64,000 nucleotides of DNA from Salvator merianae. Taxonomy: Eukaryota; Chordata; Lepidosauria; Squamata; Teiidae. The stretch lies in contig QVOM02000112.1 of the NCBI GenBank assembly GCA_003586115.2, forward strand, positions 105,006,941-105,070,940, read 5' to 3'. The notes beneath the pieces were generated by a model that did not search any database, was not told the origin of the DNA, and saw nothing but the letters and a program-made list of their open reading frames with translations. This document shows, in pieces, positions 22,118-37,914 of this stretch. Numbering within the stretch: position 1 is the stretch's first letter; each line of letters begins with the position of its first letter. A program made the position numbers and the translations under genes.

Positions 22118-23587
22118 GTAGATTAGCTTCAGAGTAATACTGTGCTGTTCACTTATATAGAAAAGAAGCTTAAGAAAAGACTGTTCAGCTTTTTCATTGA
22201 TCCTAATCTGTATTTCTTACAGTTTCTGGCATATATTTTAGACTTGCTTGTATATTGCTGCTGTTTTTGTTTCATTATTTATTGCTTAATCATTTGGATG
22301 TTTTACACTTAGCTACTATAAAAATCAGACTTTTATCTTAGTCTGTTTCTAGTTACTGTTCTTACATGACCATCTTGTACCTGCGAGTCTCTGTGTAGCT
22401 CTGAAAATATTTAGAAATAAAATACAGTTTCAAAGCATAATTTGAAAGAAGTGTCACTTAAAAAGACTGGGTGGGTGAAAAGTTCTTCACCTTGAGCCCA
22501 AGGCATGATACAGGTATTCTCAGGGAAATCTTGAATGGAAGGCTGATTCCAGCACCAAGAGGGTTTTTCCCCCCCCATACCTACTTGCTTCACTTCAGAG
22601 GCCCCTTCTAGACGGGGCACTGGGTTCATTCAGGGTTAGCTATGAAGAGGAGGTCCCACACATTCCTCTCCCAAAGCTAAGCCCATAGTGCTCCTCCAGA
22701 AGTAAATGTTGCCTGGATAGAGGAGCTCTTAGTTGTTACTTCATGAAGAGAAGTGTTGAAAGATTTGTCTGACACTATTCCCTGAACATTAAGTGCCCAC
22801 CCAGGAGACTGATGGGATTGGGACAAAGCCATTTGATTTGCACAACATTCTCACTTCTCAAGGAGGGGGGCTTCTCCCCCTTGCCAGGTGTGTGGAGGAG
22901 AATGTTGCTCTGATCTCCTCTTCAGCCAATCATTGACTGAAGTAGTGAGGGGGAGGAGAAAGGAGACGTGTATATAATTTCTGTTCTCCTTTTTCTCCTC
23001 CCTCTAAAGCTTCCTATATATCTAGTATGAGGAAACCGTCAAGTTGCCTCAACTAGGTGGTTTGGAAGCTTCCTCTTGGGGACAGCTTGTTTTCTGGTCA
23101 GTATTTCATTGCTCATTTCAGTACATTCGCAAGTATATATCCCTAATCATTTTGAAACAGTTTTGGCTCTCCATAAGCTGTGGGTCCAATAGGGAATTGC
23201 TTCTTAGCATACATTTCCTGGCACTTAGCAGTTACAGTTGCTTCCATTACTAGCATTTATATGTCTTTAAGTAATCCTTAAACATTTGTTCTTCCTCCTT
23301 GGGTCAAAAAGCTTGGAGATCTCTGTCTTTTCTAGTAACCACTTGGGATTTACAGTTGACCTGTGTTTGACCTATGCCTTTTTACCTACCTCACTTCCTT
23401 AACCATGTGTTTGGCTAGCCAGAATTTTTCTTCGTCATTAAATAAATAAATTCCTGTTGTTCCAGATGTAATTTTCCAGAGACTTTGACAGGCTGAGAAT
23501 TATATAAGTGATTTCCTCCTTCACCAAAGGCTCTCCTTAGCTGTAAAGGGACAGTATGAGTAGAAAAAGCCTGTGAGATCTCATTTT

Positions 23588-26500
23588 TGGGTGTGATCAC
23601 ACAGGGCAGTTTTTGGGTGTCTCTTTATCAAGGAGCATCCCATCTGCAGACGTACTAAAAATAAGTGCCTCATACAATATACCAATATGTCTCCTATCTC
23701 CTGTTGTTGCCTTCTGTGCTGCACGTCGTCATCTTCCTCGCTTAACTCCCATTGGCCACCCTGTTCCAATTTTCCATGGATCTGATTGGTTGGTGGCAGG
23801 CTGGGATTGGGTCAGGAACCTTGTAGCCTTCCACCCCATCTGATCCAAACTCCCTGTATCATCCCAAGAGTTATTATTTTGCAGCTGCAAAAGGGATGCA
23901 CAAACAGAGACCTTGAAAACAGTGACTTTTTTTTTTCATTTTCCTTTTTACCTTTGAGCCCCAATTTTGCCCCAGGGCTGCCGTTTTTATTCTCCATGAT
24001 CACCTTTTAATTTTATTCCTGTTTTTTCATAGGTTGTGCAGCTGTGTATTTTCTAAGACAATCCTAGATAGGGATGTTAGTTCACAAAGGGGTTATTCAG
24101 ATGTCCCTTTATGTATGTGTGTGAGGGAAATGTCTATCTGCTCTTTTTGTTTCCAGTCATGATATTTAGTGTCTTTTCACTCACATGCCATCTCGATCTC
24201 TGGCAAGCAGGATGTCGTTTTTGCTTTTCTTCTTCCTTGCTCCTTCTCTGCCTTCTGCTGGCATTTTTCCATTCTGTATGCATACAGAATGGAACATTTC
24301 ATTCTCCTGCCTCTCAGGAAAGGCTACCTTTTGTAGTTTCGCTTTCCTGATGAGGGCTTATGTAAGCTCTTTTTTAAATTAAATACTGTAATTGCAGTCC
24401 CTGAGGAGAAATATTAAACATGTAATATGTAGAGATCATGTGAGAATATCTTCTGTAAATTAGATTATTGGTATTTGCAAGTGACAGTTGATAAACAAAA
24501 TGAGTAAGTTCATATCATTTTGGGCACTAGGGGAAGAATCAGGCCCTATTATTTCTCCTCTTAGGGCCCAGTCACACCACAGTAGATTAGTCTGTGTCAG
24601 GGCACTCAGGGACTCTGCCCATTGCTGGCTTGATCACACCCATCTAATACAGTGCTCACTGAGTTCACCTTCCTTTGTCCACACTTTTCAGTCCCACAGG
24701 CCTCATTCCAAGCTGCCTAGTGGCTCCCCAGCACAGCATTTTGCCTCCCAATGGCCAGCGTGCCTGAGTTCAAGAAACCCATGGAACCTTGAACCCTGAC
24801 AAGAATAATCAGATCCCTGAGATGCTGCCAGTGGCAAATATCCTTTCCTCGATGTCTAGTACCCAGCTGTTTTTCCAGTTCTTTTGACAACCCAGTAATT
24901 ACCACCACCACCATTGCAACAAAAAACATTCTTGTTTCTGCTGGGCAAGTCAAAGCCAGGTGCACATATGCCAACAGGGCAAAGGGGCAACACAGCCACT
25001 TGGTTCCTTGCTGCCTTGCCTTCAACTTGCGACCTGCGAAGTACAAGTGAGGGAGAGCTGGGCATAGCTGGGAGCTAATTTCTTCCTATTCATTCCCTTT
25101 CTGCATGTGGTCTCTTTAAATCTCTGCTTATTTTGGCAATCAGGCTCCCTCTCCCCCTGCTGTGTTGCTGCTTTTCAATCCCAGTGTGAATAAAATGGCT
25201 TCCTCTACAGGGAAAAAAAGAGAAATGCCTGCTGGCCGGAGGAGGAGGATAAGGAGGGGCAGATGCTGTGGCAGATGATGCAGAGCTATGCAGTTGCGCA
25301 AAACTAGCTTATTCCACTTTGCCTCCACCTTTCTTTTTTCTTTAAAGCCAGCTTTGCACAATTGCACAGTTCCTGCACTATCTGTCAAGGTGTCTGCCCT
25401 TTTTTCTTTTTGTTCTCCGGCTGGCCAGTGTTTCACTTTCTTTCCTCTAGAAAAATAGTGAAAGGGCTCTTCCCCCTTGGTTAAAACAAAGTTGATTCTG
25501 CAGCCTGACTAGTGATTTTTACTTCATGGTTGCAGGCTGCAGAAGCAATGCCATTGGGCTGAGCAGGCCTTCTGACTGGTGCAGCAGGCCACCTACTGGA
25601 TCAGGCCAGGTTTTTTTTTTTTAATCTGGTAAGCAGTGGGGAGAGAAGTGGTGGGGGCATTTTGGAAATATTTTTTGGAACAGAAAACACTGCTTCATTA
25701 AGGGAAGGAGACCATCTTTCCAGCCATTGGCTGTTCTGGCTAGATTATGGCTTCTGCATCTTATTCTTCCTTTCTGACACTCATAGCACCTCCAACTATC
25801 AGTCCACCCTCTGAAAGCTCTAAAAAAGAAGGTTGATAGAGGAGGCCTCATCCAGTCACGTCTGCTTGCAGCTTTCTATGTCTTCCTTCTCAGGACAGGG
25901 AATGGTGTGTGAAGAATTGAGCTGTGAAATAAATTCACTGTTGCAGGTACCCCAGAGCCAAAGATACCAAGAAATCTTTGCTTGTTCTGATTTGCCTCCA
26001 TTTCAGGCAAAAAAGGCTCAGGAAATGGGGCCAAAAGCCCAAGAGCAGCTCTGTCTAAGAACACACCAGTCCTGCACACATCCACCCTTCTTCATTGATT
26101 AGTTCTTGATTTGCGTGCAGAACCAGAAACAGAGTTTTTACCCAAATTAAAGTAGCAACACATTTACCTCCTTTGCCTAATCAGAGCACACAGAGACCAC
26201 TGTGTTAAATTTCCTCCTGCACCTTCCCTGGATTTAAAACCATTGACCAAGAGGATCCAAAGGCATAATTTCAGAGTGCTTGTTCCTCTGTCTTTTTGTT
26301 TCTCCACAGTTACGCAGTTCTGCACGGTCTGCCACTGGGCGACCCTGGGAGGGGATTTCAACCACTACTCTTCTAGTCAATTCTGTCACTGTAGCCTGTT
26401 TGCTCTTTTAGGCAGCTCTGACATTGCCTTTTCATTGTAAAACACTTCACCTTTGCAAAATCTTCCCTCTTATTAAAAAGCACCGAAGATCTGTTTTTTG

Positions 26501-26991
26501 CTTTTTTCCCCTGAAAAGTCTCCGCTGACTGTATTCACTTTTCCCTTCCCTGTTCTGCTTGTTTTTTTACAATCGCTGTTCTAAAATTGGTACTATGCCT
26601 TTCCTTCTCCGCTATTGTTTACTCTATCTGCTTCTAGGTGATTGCTTTATATGCAGCTTTGATGTCACTCTGATTTCTCTCCCCTTCCTGAGCTGAGAAA
26701 GGATAACTAATGGCAGGTGTTTTGTGTGTGTCTGTCCATGGCATTAATGCTAGTATGCCCTCCTGCCTAAGAATGTGCAAAATTTCACACCTGCGAAAAT
26801 CTTAGTTGTAACAAAAAGGGGGGGGGAGAGGGAGGTGATGACTGGGTCGAGGAGGAAGTGGGGGGATGATAGCTCTGCCACTTTAGAACACCCACATGAT
26901 CAGGCATTGGACGGAGAAGAAAAGCGAAACCCCTCCCTCTGCCCACCCAGGGTACCACCCCCCAATAGTGCCCTTGCATGATCACACTCTG
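23588..26991. mobile_element. Possible 3.4-kb element with inverted GTGTGATCA ends
   Basis: The left stretch GGGTGTGATCACACAGGGC and right stretch GCCCTTGCATGATCACACTC are approximately inverted. No target duplication and no transposase-like frame are seen. The ends may belong to two independent short elements; a tiny inverted pair with the same ends sits at 27106-27153. Treat as tentative. Confidence 0.25.
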
Positions 26992-27203
26992 AAAATACAA
27001 CCAGACTAAGGAGCAGAAACAGTCTCAGTGTTAGGATAATTCAAATACCAGATACATTGGACTGGGGAAGATAGTTCAGATAAAAATTGGAAGGCTATTT
27101 TGAGGTGTGATCCCAGGGAATCAGGGGCTATCTTAAACATCGGGCATGATCACAGTCTCAATGTTAGCTAGGTTAAGGATAAGAAGCTTCATTTTTAAGA
27201 CAA

Positions 27204-27221
27204 TTTTTTTTTTTTTTTTTT
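27204..27221 (+). repeat. Poly-T run (18 T)
   Basis: An uninterrupted T run, possibly the A-tail of an antisense retroposon, but no body is recognisable next to it. Confidence 0.8.
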
Positions 27222-28067
27222 GCCCTATAGCAGCCACTTTATGACAGATGTCAAACATTTCAGAATCCCACATAGGCCCGAAAATGATGGAGATCGTGTT
27301 CTAATCTCGCAGTCCTCTTCTTTTGTGGTACCCTTCAGTTTTATGGGAGCTGAGCATGCTTATGTCATGTACACGCAGTTCTCACTTTGACATTTCTCAT
27401 CAGCTTTATTTGCTGTGAGGTGCAGAAGTAACTTTTGGAGAACAGTGCAGCAGTGCGAGAGTACAATAAATGCACAGATTAATAATATGGCTTAATGTTT
27501 TATGAATTTCAGTCCACTTCCTCAGATGTGTGGTGATATTGCTCTCTGCTGTCAAATATATGTTTACATGTAATTTGAAATGTCTTAGCTTTTTGTAGAA
27601 AATGTTATAGACTATGCCTACTGCACTTCATGGGACTTTGGGATTATTGCTTATAGGAAGTAGCATCCCAGTACCAACTTATAGAGCTTTCTTTTCTCTT
27701 GCACCCCAAAGCCTGCTCCTGAAACTTGGAGGAACCTCAGAAAATTGTCAGATTTAGGGCAAGATTTTTGCTACTGGAGGATGGAGTTGGGGAAATATTT
27801 GATGGCATAATTGCCACACTTGAATATTCATGACTCTGACTAAATTATTCTGAACTGCTTTGCCAGTGAAACAGTGACCCACTCTGGGACCTTTGGGTAA
27901 AGGGCAGGGTATAAATTCTTAAATAAATAATAAATATCGCTTGAAATAATAGGACAGATGGACAGACATTCTGAGCTTAGAACACTGTTTCAAGCATTGA
28001 AAGCAAAGAGTCCTTAAAGTAAGAAATTGTTTCCAGCACGGTATGAAGAAGGTTCCTGGTGTTTTGG

Positions 28068-28560
28068 GCTGCATCCAGATAGATTGTAAAATCTGAGCTT
28101 ATTCTGCCACTATGTTGGGATTGTCATACGTGTTCATGACAATGCCAACATAGCCCCAGATATAGGAGTGAAATCCCACAATAATTATTGCAGAAAAATC
28201 AACTCCAAACCCTGGTTTTATCTATAGAGTGAGAACACTTACCTTGTCTAGAAGCCTGCTCATGCAATCTGCCATCTTGGAAATGGCCACTGTGCATGTG
28301 CAGAACCTGAATGAGGTTCTGAATGAGGCTGAAAATGGTGGCTATACATGTGCAGAGGGGCAATCATACACTCCTGGGTATTTTGCACTATCAAAATACC
28401 AGGATGTATGCATTGCACCATCGGGGGTGCAAGAATCCAAATAGGTAAGTGCCTGTGCTTGTCCTGTGCTGTTGCCCTGGCATCTGGCCAACAAGTGATA
28501 ATTCCAGAAATAGGTTACTTCAGAATATCAGGTTAAAAAAAGAGATGTCTGGAGGCGACC
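28068..28560. mobile_element. Family F3 repeat, reverse relative to 5764-6205
   Basis: Ends are GGGCTGCATCCAGATAG and TGTCTGGAGGCGACC. The interior carries GCCATCTTGG…GCATGTGCAG and ATAGCCCC-containing segments that match 5764-6205 in the opposite direction. Open frames inside (28229-28536) are not supported. Confidence 0.5.
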
Positions 28561-28597
28561 TTGTTCTGACATTCCAGCAACCATTTTGGACTTGGGG

Positions 28598-28643
28598 GTG
28601 TTTTAGACATTTTGCATTTTGTGTTTTAGACATTTTGCATTTT
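28598..28643 (+). repeat. 23-bp perfect tandem duplication
   Basis: Two identical adjacent copies of a unit that starts GTGTTTTAGACATTTTGC, at 28598-28620 and 28621-28643. About 470 bp upstream of exon 9. Confidence 0.9.
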
Positions 28644-29113
28644 GCATAATTCGCAAGTATCAGTGTTTGTCAGTGGTGCTAAACTGATGGGAGAATCAAT
28701 TTTTCAAAGTTATAAAGAGTATTAAAAGACTAATATGATCCCCTTCATTGGATGCAGGAGTCTAACTGAGCTGTCCCTCTGTAAATGTTCAAGAATTTTT
28801 TCTACCTGCCAATCTGAAGAACCAGATGTTTGTTCAGTGGCTCTTTTTGCTAAGAACTCATAGTATTGCTTTTCCTTGCTTCATTACCTTTGCAACACTG
28901 GTAACCATTTCCCAAATCCTCACACCAAATAAAGACAATGTAGATTGCCATAGAAGCAAACATCAAAACTTAATGGGGACCAACAGCAGGTACATATGTA
29001 GTTGTATAAAGGTACCTGTGTAAATATGACTTGGCTGGCATTTTGCTAGGTGATACTGATAAGGAAATTTACAGTGAAAGTTTTCTCTCTCTCTCCCTTT
29101 TTGGTCTTTCCAG

Positions 29114-29183
29114 TAACAGAAAGAGAATGTCAGTAATTGTTCGGACCCCAGAAGGACAACTGCGTTTGTACTGCAAAGGAGCT
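29114..29183 (+). CDS. ATP8A2: ATP8A2 exon 9: [11 protein letters not shown] and KGA nucleotide-binding motif
   Basis: A long pyrimidine tract and ttccag acceptor end at 29113; donor gtaagt starts at 29184. The exon is 70 nt, one base completing Ser and then 23 codons ([15 protein letters not shown] through LRLYCKGA). KGA followed by the D that opens exon 10 is the lysine motif of the P-type ATPase nucleotide pocket. The residues fit ATP8A2 with only small changes (PEGQ for PSGR). A trinucleotide microsatellite lies 78 bp downstream in the intron. Confidence 0.94.
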
Positions 29184-29259
29184 GTAAGTGTGCCATGCCT
29201 ATTATTAACAACAAAATTTTCACTATAGATTCTTTTCCAGTCCTGGGAATTTTGGTATT

Positions 29260-29261
<2 letters not shown>

Positions 29262-29293
<32 letters not shown>

Positions 29294-29324
29294 CCACCAC
29301 CACCACCACCACCATCATCATCAT
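29262..29324 (+). repeat. Compound trinucleotide microsatellite (CAT)n(CAC)n(CAT)n
   Basis: About ten CAT units, then about seven CAC units, then three CAT units. It starts 78 bp after the exon 9 donor. On the minus strand it gives false Asp- and Gly-rich open frames. Confidence 0.95.
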
Positions 29325-29400
29325 ATTTCATAATTTTCATGAATTCTTTATCCTCAATTCTACTTCCCCTAGGATAACCACAATTTACTCTCTCCTCTGA

Positions 29401-29911
29401 AGGCTTTTTTGCACTTACCCTCGGGTTAGAACATGATGTAGACTATGGGCTTCCCATCTGCATCACAGTGTGGTCCAACAGAGCCCACCAATGGTATGCT
29501 CTGTCAGCACTGGATGGAGTGTAATACAGAATAGGGAGGGTCTGAGTGGGATTACCAGTAGACCTTGACATTGAGAACTGCCAGTGCACCAGTCAACCCT
29601 GGTCCAGACCACTGAGGCCTGCATCTATGTTCACGGCTACCGGGAGACCCGTTTGAGCTGGGTGACAAAGCACACCACTGAAATGGGTCTCCCAGAGACT
29701 CTGAGGCTAGAAACCTTTATTCCTAGCTCTTTGCGGTGCTCGGAGCCTGGTTCTGAAGCATGCACAAGCGTTGGGATTGGGGCTGGTCTGGATCAGTGCC
29801 ATCAGGCAGACAGTGCTGTTCCAGACCACGCCGGGCTGTGATCTGAATCAGTGGGTTTCACTGGCTGAGATCCACTGCTCTAGATCACAGTCTTTCAGTG
29901 CAGAAAGGCCC
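29401..29911. mobile_element. Family F1 DNA transposon, 511 bp, target duplication TGA
   Basis: Left end AGGCTTTTTTGCACTTAC and right end CAGTGCAGAAAGGCCC are inverted. TGA flanks both sides (29398-29400, 29912-29914). It shares its interior with 3224-3739 and 58288-58701 (ACCAGTAGACC, GGTCCAGACCAC, GAGGCTAGAAACC). Confidence 0.75.
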
Positions 29912-30399
29912 TGAGTTCTAGAAGACAATGCTATTTACAGTAGTTATTGATGAATGGGGTGCAGTACTGTGAATGATACCTTTGTGACTGCTAAACCCTT
30001 AGTTAAGATTCAGTGATGCACCAAAACTTCAGCTATTATGTCTGGTGGACTGTATAACTAATACATAAGGATCACAGTTGCTGGGCCATGAAGGGCTTAA
30101 ATTCTGTTCATGGCATTCTTCATCAATAGGTGCATAGTAGATCAAGAGTAATCCACATTAGAGTTGTGGCTGGAAGATGAAGCAAATTGCCTATTTATAT
30201 CAGGCTTCCTCAGCGGCTGGCCCTTAACTGTTTTTGATTACCATTTCCATGAGATGTTACCTGCTGTCCAAAACATCCAGAAGATACCAGGTTGGGGACT
30301 CATTAGTTTTGGGAAGGCTGGTGCTCCATATATCATCTCCAGAAAATGAACTTTTATTTTCTTAATGTGTAGCTATCAAATCTAGGAGATTGTTCATCC

Positions 30400-30692
30400 A
30401 GACTGGTGTCTCTGCCCTGACTCTAGTACAGACTACTGCAGGTCCCACCCACAGTCATGTTTTGTCTGTATTGGCATACTAGTCCGGTATAGCTACGGAG
30501 CTCCACATTGAGGCCTAAAACTGGACCAGGGCTTGTATACAGAACCACAGAAGGATGTGGATTGCACACTCCCATTGTCTTGGTATAACACAAGTAACCC
30601 ATTTTGGTAGCACTCCAGAAAGCACCACCAGAAGTGGGTTCAACCTGAAAATGATCAGGCTAGAAACTGAGAAGTTTCTAACCTTTGGAGTC
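30400..30692. mobile_element. Partial F1-related repeat abutting an F2 copy
   Basis: Segments such as CCCATTTTGGTAGCACTCC and AGGCTAGAAACTGAGAAG correspond to the interior of large F1 copies. Its right part is replaced by the F2 element at 30696-30885, so one element probably interrupted the other. Confidence 0.45.
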
Positions 30693-30695
30693 TTG

Positions 30696-30885
30696 GACTG
30701 TGTTCAGACAGAACAAAAGGAGCACCTCAGAAAAACAGTATGTGGCCCTCATGTTCCCAACCCTTCTCTAATCCACCTTTTTTTAGCACAAAATGTTCAT
30801 GAGAAGGGGTGGGGCAGATTGGTGTATGAACAATCCCATCTCTGAGCTGCCTCAGATTTCTTTTTAGCTGTGTGTGATCACAACC
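30696..30885. mobile_element. Family F2 DNA transposon, 190 bp, target duplication TTG
   Basis: Left end GACTGTGTTCAGACAG and right end TGTGTGATCACAACC are inverted. TTG flanks both sides (30693-30695, 30886-30888). The interior is the reverse complement of 8640-8854 (TAATCCACCTTTTTTTAGC). Confidence 0.7.
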
Positions 30886-31112
30886 TTGGTGCTGTGTCCA
30901 GGGGCTCTCTAGAGACAGCAGCTGGAACAGAATGGGTTGTCTGAATGTGGACAGCCCTCTTCTGCTCCAGCAGCAACCCCTCCCAGCATCCAGCCTGTCC
31001 TGGAACACAGCCAGCAAGTGTGGAAAGGCCCTCTGTTGCAAGTACGATGTACTTTCCCTGTTACTGTTAGACATATTTCTAAAGTGAGTCCATGGGAAAG
31101 TCAGGATAGTAA

Positions 31113-34093
<2,981 letters not shown>

Positions 34094-34233
34094 GTTTGAG
34101 AACTCTGTGCATTGCATATGCAGACCTGTCAGAAAACACTTACAAGGATTGGTTGAACATATATAATGAAGCCAGCACAAACTTGAAAGACAGAACTCAA
34201 AAGCTGGAGGAGTGTTATGAGATCATTGAGAAG
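34094..34233 (+). CDS. ATP8A2: ATP8A2 exon 11: GLRTL motif and hinge back to the P domain
   Basis: Acceptor tttcccttttttag ends at 34093 and donor gtaact starts at 34234. The exon is 140 nt, two bases completing Gly and then 46 codons ([16 protein letters not shown] through [10 protein letters not shown]). LRTLC and YADLSE match ATP8A2. The middle ([15 protein letters not shown]) is the more tolerant helical part and carries most of the differences from mammals. Confidence 0.94.
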
Positions 34234-34379
34234 GTAACTAAAAATATGTTCTTGAGCTGACAATAACATTAAAGGCAATGCATAAGCCTTTTTTTAAAAA
34301 AAAAATCCTATCCTTGCCTGACATTTTCCTGATGTGGGAGGACCATATCTTAGTTGATGCACATCAGCTTTGGATACAG

Positions 34380-34500
34380 ATTATCCCAGTTCAGTTCCTT
34401 TCCTGGAAAAAGACAATAGCAAACCACTTTCATTGCCAGGAAAATTGCATCGATGTTTCCATGTGGTCGTGAGTAGTTAAACTCAACTCCAAAGCATCTT
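34380..34500 (+). repeat. SINE/BovB-like 3'-tail fragment
   Basis: GACAATAGCAAACCACTTTC and GGTCGTGAGTAGTTAAACTC resemble the tail region of squamate SINEs that share a BovB LINE 3' end. It is degraded and incomplete. Identification is from memory of the motif layout. Confidence 0.4.
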
Positions 34501-34559
34501 TACTTGAGTTTCCTGATTTAATCTGGCATGTTCTGTGACAAGGACAGGAACTGTTTTAA

Positions 34560-35095
34560 ATGATGAAATTCTAGGCTTCATCAATAGAAGTACAGCAGTT
34601 TCTAGATTTTGAAAAATAATTATTCCAGTCCATTCAGGACTAGTTATACTCTACCTTGAGTACTGTATCATGTTCTGGGCACCTTATTTTAAGAACGATG
34701 CAGGTAAATTGGAAAGGTTCAGAAAGGGGAACAAGGATAATCAGAGGGCTGGAAACAAAGTCCTATGGGAGGACTTTGAGAAATCTGGATGTGTTTGGTT
34801 TTGAGAAGAGGAGACTGAGATAGGAAAGGCATATGATAACACTCTTTAGATACTTGAAAGAATGCCACACAGAAGACCGTGGATTGTTTTCAGTCCAGAA
34901 AGCCAGACACAAAATAATGGACTGCGATAATTGCAGCAGTGCATTGACCAAATGAGTTAGCAGTGGAACCAATTATTGATGGAGATGACAGTATCTCTTG
35001 CATTGGATGTATTTAAGTGTGGGCTGGGCAACCATCAGTTGGAAATGCTTTGATCTGAGTTCCTGCCTGGATCAGGAGATTGTATTAGATGCCCC
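34560..35095 (+). mobile_element. Degenerate CR1/L3-type LINE 3' fragment
   Basis: TTATACTCTACCTTGAGTAC corresponds to the RT thumb motif LEYC; a VLKRFRKGNKDNQRA-like stretch and a 3' end containing GCCTGGATCAGGAGATTGTA follow. Several frame breaks are present, so this is much older than the CR1 copy at 10781. Confidence 0.6.
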
Positions 35096-35499
35096 AAACG
35101 GCTTCCTTCCACTGTGTCTCTCTCTTTCATAGAAGTAGCCATAGATAAATAATACTTCAGTTAGATAAATGTAGAATTAGTTAAGTTGGCCATTTCCAGA
35201 AGCTTTGTCATCGCCTAGATCCACTTGAACTCTTTGAATTCCTTTATTCTTATCATTATCGTTATTGTTATCATCATCATCATTTTTAAAGAAATGGAAC
35301 TGGAGCTGCCACCATCTTGCATGCAATCATTCCTCCATATCTATGGATTTAGTATGGGTATATTACATGGGTACATAGTCTGGAGGTGCTGCTTGAGTCA
35401 TCATTGTCAATGGAGGCCCATCTGTCCTCTGTGGCTAGGTATGGCTATTGCCAGCTTTGGCTGTTGTACCAACTACATCCATGCCTGGACATAGATAGC

Positions 35500-36125
35500 T
35501 GATCCACTGTTGTCTATGCACTGGTAACCTCATGCTTAGATGATTGTGGGGCTGCCTTTGTATCTGGTCCAGAAGCTGCAATTAGTACAAAATGTGGCAG
35601 CCAGGTTGTTGAGTGGGGCACCTCACCATGAACATATACATGTGCTTAAACACCTGCATTGGTTATCAGTTCGTTACTGGGCCAGATTCAAGGTTTTATC
35701 TTTGACATACAAGGCGCTTAACAACTTGGGATAAGTTTACTTAGCAGACTACCTCTCTTAGTATAGACCTGTGAGATCATTAAAAGCTTCAGGGGAGGCC
35801 CTGGTGGAGGTACCACGAATGACTGTCATCTTGTGATTACCCACACTTAGGCCTTTTCTGTGGTAGTACCCACCCCTCTGGAATAGTCTCCCCTTTGATA
35901 TTTGTGGGGCACCTATACTTCTGGTTTTTAGGCGTCAGTTAAAAACTTATCTTTTTACCCAGCCTTTCCAGAGTGAATATTTGTTTGTTTGTATCCCCCA
36001 TCCTTGATTTTATTCATGTTTTTATATAATTATTATGATTTTAGCTGTTTTTATTCTTTGCAAACTGCTTCAAGATTATATTTTAATAGGAAGCGGTATA
36101 TAAATGTTTTAAATAAATAAGTAAA
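35500..36125 (+). mobile_element. L2 LINE 3' end, sense
   Basis: The open frame 35540-35734 reads LQLVQNVAARLLSGAP, then HVLKHLHWLSVRYWARFKVL, the conserved end of L2 RT. The 3' region (ACTTATCTTTTTACCCAGCC) ends in an A/T tail with AAATAAATAA. It is the same subfamily as 7715-8170 and a little longer at the 5' side. Confidence 0.8.
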
Positions 36126-36921
36126 TAAAATGGGGGGTTGTACAGGTCCTCCTTTTTTGCAGCATTGCTCCTCCAGGCCATCATGTTAAGAAGCTTTATC
36201 TTCGCCATCACCTGGCACAGGGCTATATAGCAGCGTGATTGTCAGTGAGGTACCCCAAGGCGCAGTGGGTTCCCTGAGGACATCCCCTGGCATCTGCAAA
36301 GCTTTCTCCAGCTCCCCTTTTTGTCAAGGGTTGTTTCCTTTTCTGTCTTGCAAAGCTCATAGAGTTTCAGAGCACTGTCATTGTTTTAGCTAATTTATTT
36401 TATCTGTTTTTATACTGATTTTTTTATGACACACCCTGAAATTTTCAGGTATAGGGCAGGACAGAAATAATAAATAAACAAATAAATAAATAATTATCAG
36501 TCCTAATGAACTGTCATTTGACCACAATTGAATAATTGTACTGGGATGGGATTTTATTGTTTGCATGCATTTCTTTGTTTCTGTCTGTGGAGATATGAGG
36601 CTAGGGAAGCCAGAGGGAAAGAAACAACCTAAGGAGCAACCCATGGCATGTCCTTTAAGTCACAAATAGGCTATATGGATGCAGCTTATGTGACAAGCAA
36701 CTTGGAACTCAAAGCCCTTGCTGCAAAATTTTAGAGAAATAAAGGGGTCATGCCTTGGGGGAAGGAAGTATGTTCTTCTTATAGCGAGTCTCTTGTTTAT
36801 TCTTTACTGCTACAAACTAGTGAAAAGTAGATTTGGAAAAAGTTCTCTTTTTTTGGGTAGGGATTGTGGGAAATTTACTACTGCAAGTGTGGTAAAGTAG
36901 CAGTGAGCTATTTGAGCCAGA

Positions 36922-37348
36922 GGGCCTTTTTGCACTTGATACTAGTGAATGTTAGGGACACTCACTAGTCAAGTGCTTCCACACCACGTGGAGGCCCTCA
37001 TGATGAGGAGCAGACTACAACTGCTCCCAATTGCTACCTGCTGTGGAGCACAAAATCGTGCTGTACTGGTACAGTGCACTCCGGCGTGAATGCAGAGCAG
37101 CGTGGTGCAGCTATGCCTGTGCTGTCACACTGCATTGCCAGGCACCATGGCAGCAGCTGGAAGCTTCCTGGCTGTTGTCATGGTGCAGAACGCCAGCAGG
37201 GTACCAGCATTGACACTGCGAATGCTGGTATCCTACTGTTGGTCTGTTCTATGGCCTCATAATGTGGACGGTCTCCATGCTGCAAGGTGTGTTCCACCGT
37301 AGAACAGGATACTTATCCCATTCTGTGTTGGAAGGTGTGAAGAGACCC
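36922..37348. mobile_element. F1-type DNA transposon, about 427 bp
   Basis: The left end is GGGCCTTTTTGCACTTG and the right end GTGTGAAGAGACCC. An inner fold ACTAGTGAATG…CTCACTAGT follows the left end and is shared with 54242-54488. Flanks are AGA and AAA, an imperfect duplication. Confidence 0.6.
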
Positions 37349-37914
37349 AAAGTTCCAAATTTATTCATAGCTGATATGCTAAGTTACTGATAGGATGTTT
37401 ACTGTTTCTGGTATCATACAAAGGAGTACTAAACTCTGCATTTGCGTCTTCTAGATGAACACTTTGCTCTCATCAATTTATAATAACCATTTTTCTTCTT
37501 TCTTTGCTGAAAAAACATTTACTGTCTTGGATTAGGCAGTAGGGAAGCTGGCAGGGAAAGCTTATGAATGCTATTTAGCTGCTGTCTGTTTTAAAATAGA
37601 CAAACTGATATATAAAAGTGTTTTGACTATTTTCCCTCAACCTGTGTCTAAAAAGCTAACCGTGTTATTACCTTCAACTCTACTCTGTTAATTTTTGCCT
37701 TCTTACAATTTAATGTTTTTATTTACATTTCAAACTTAAATATTCCCCCCATATATATTTTTTAGAGTGTCCAGTTATTAAAGTTTAACAACTTTGTAAA
37801 ATACATCACATGGGAATAACTGTTGCCTCTAGCAGAACTGTTAAAATAGGGATTTTTTTTAAATCATCCAGTCCTTGCAAAGCTCTTCATCTGGATTTGG
37901 GACTATTCCTGCAT

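Larger units (their letters stand above)
18446..29113 (+). other. ATP8A2 intron between window exons 8 and 9 (10.7 kb)
   Basis: No exon is found. It includes a partial F3-like stretch (from 18784, TTTCCAGACATAGG), an F1 copy (21713-22117), a LINE-tail-like stretch (21188-21300), a possible large inverted-end block (23588-26991), poly-T (27204-27221), a LINE tail (about 27870-27935) and an F3 copy (28068-28560). Bases 19200-21150 and 22120-23580 hold nothing I recognise. Open frames such as 20208-20537 are short and unsupported. Confidence 0.65.

Noticed and set aside
28963..29377. Asp/Gly-rich and Ser/Pro-rich frames
   Set aside because: They are translations of the CAT/CAC microsatellite.
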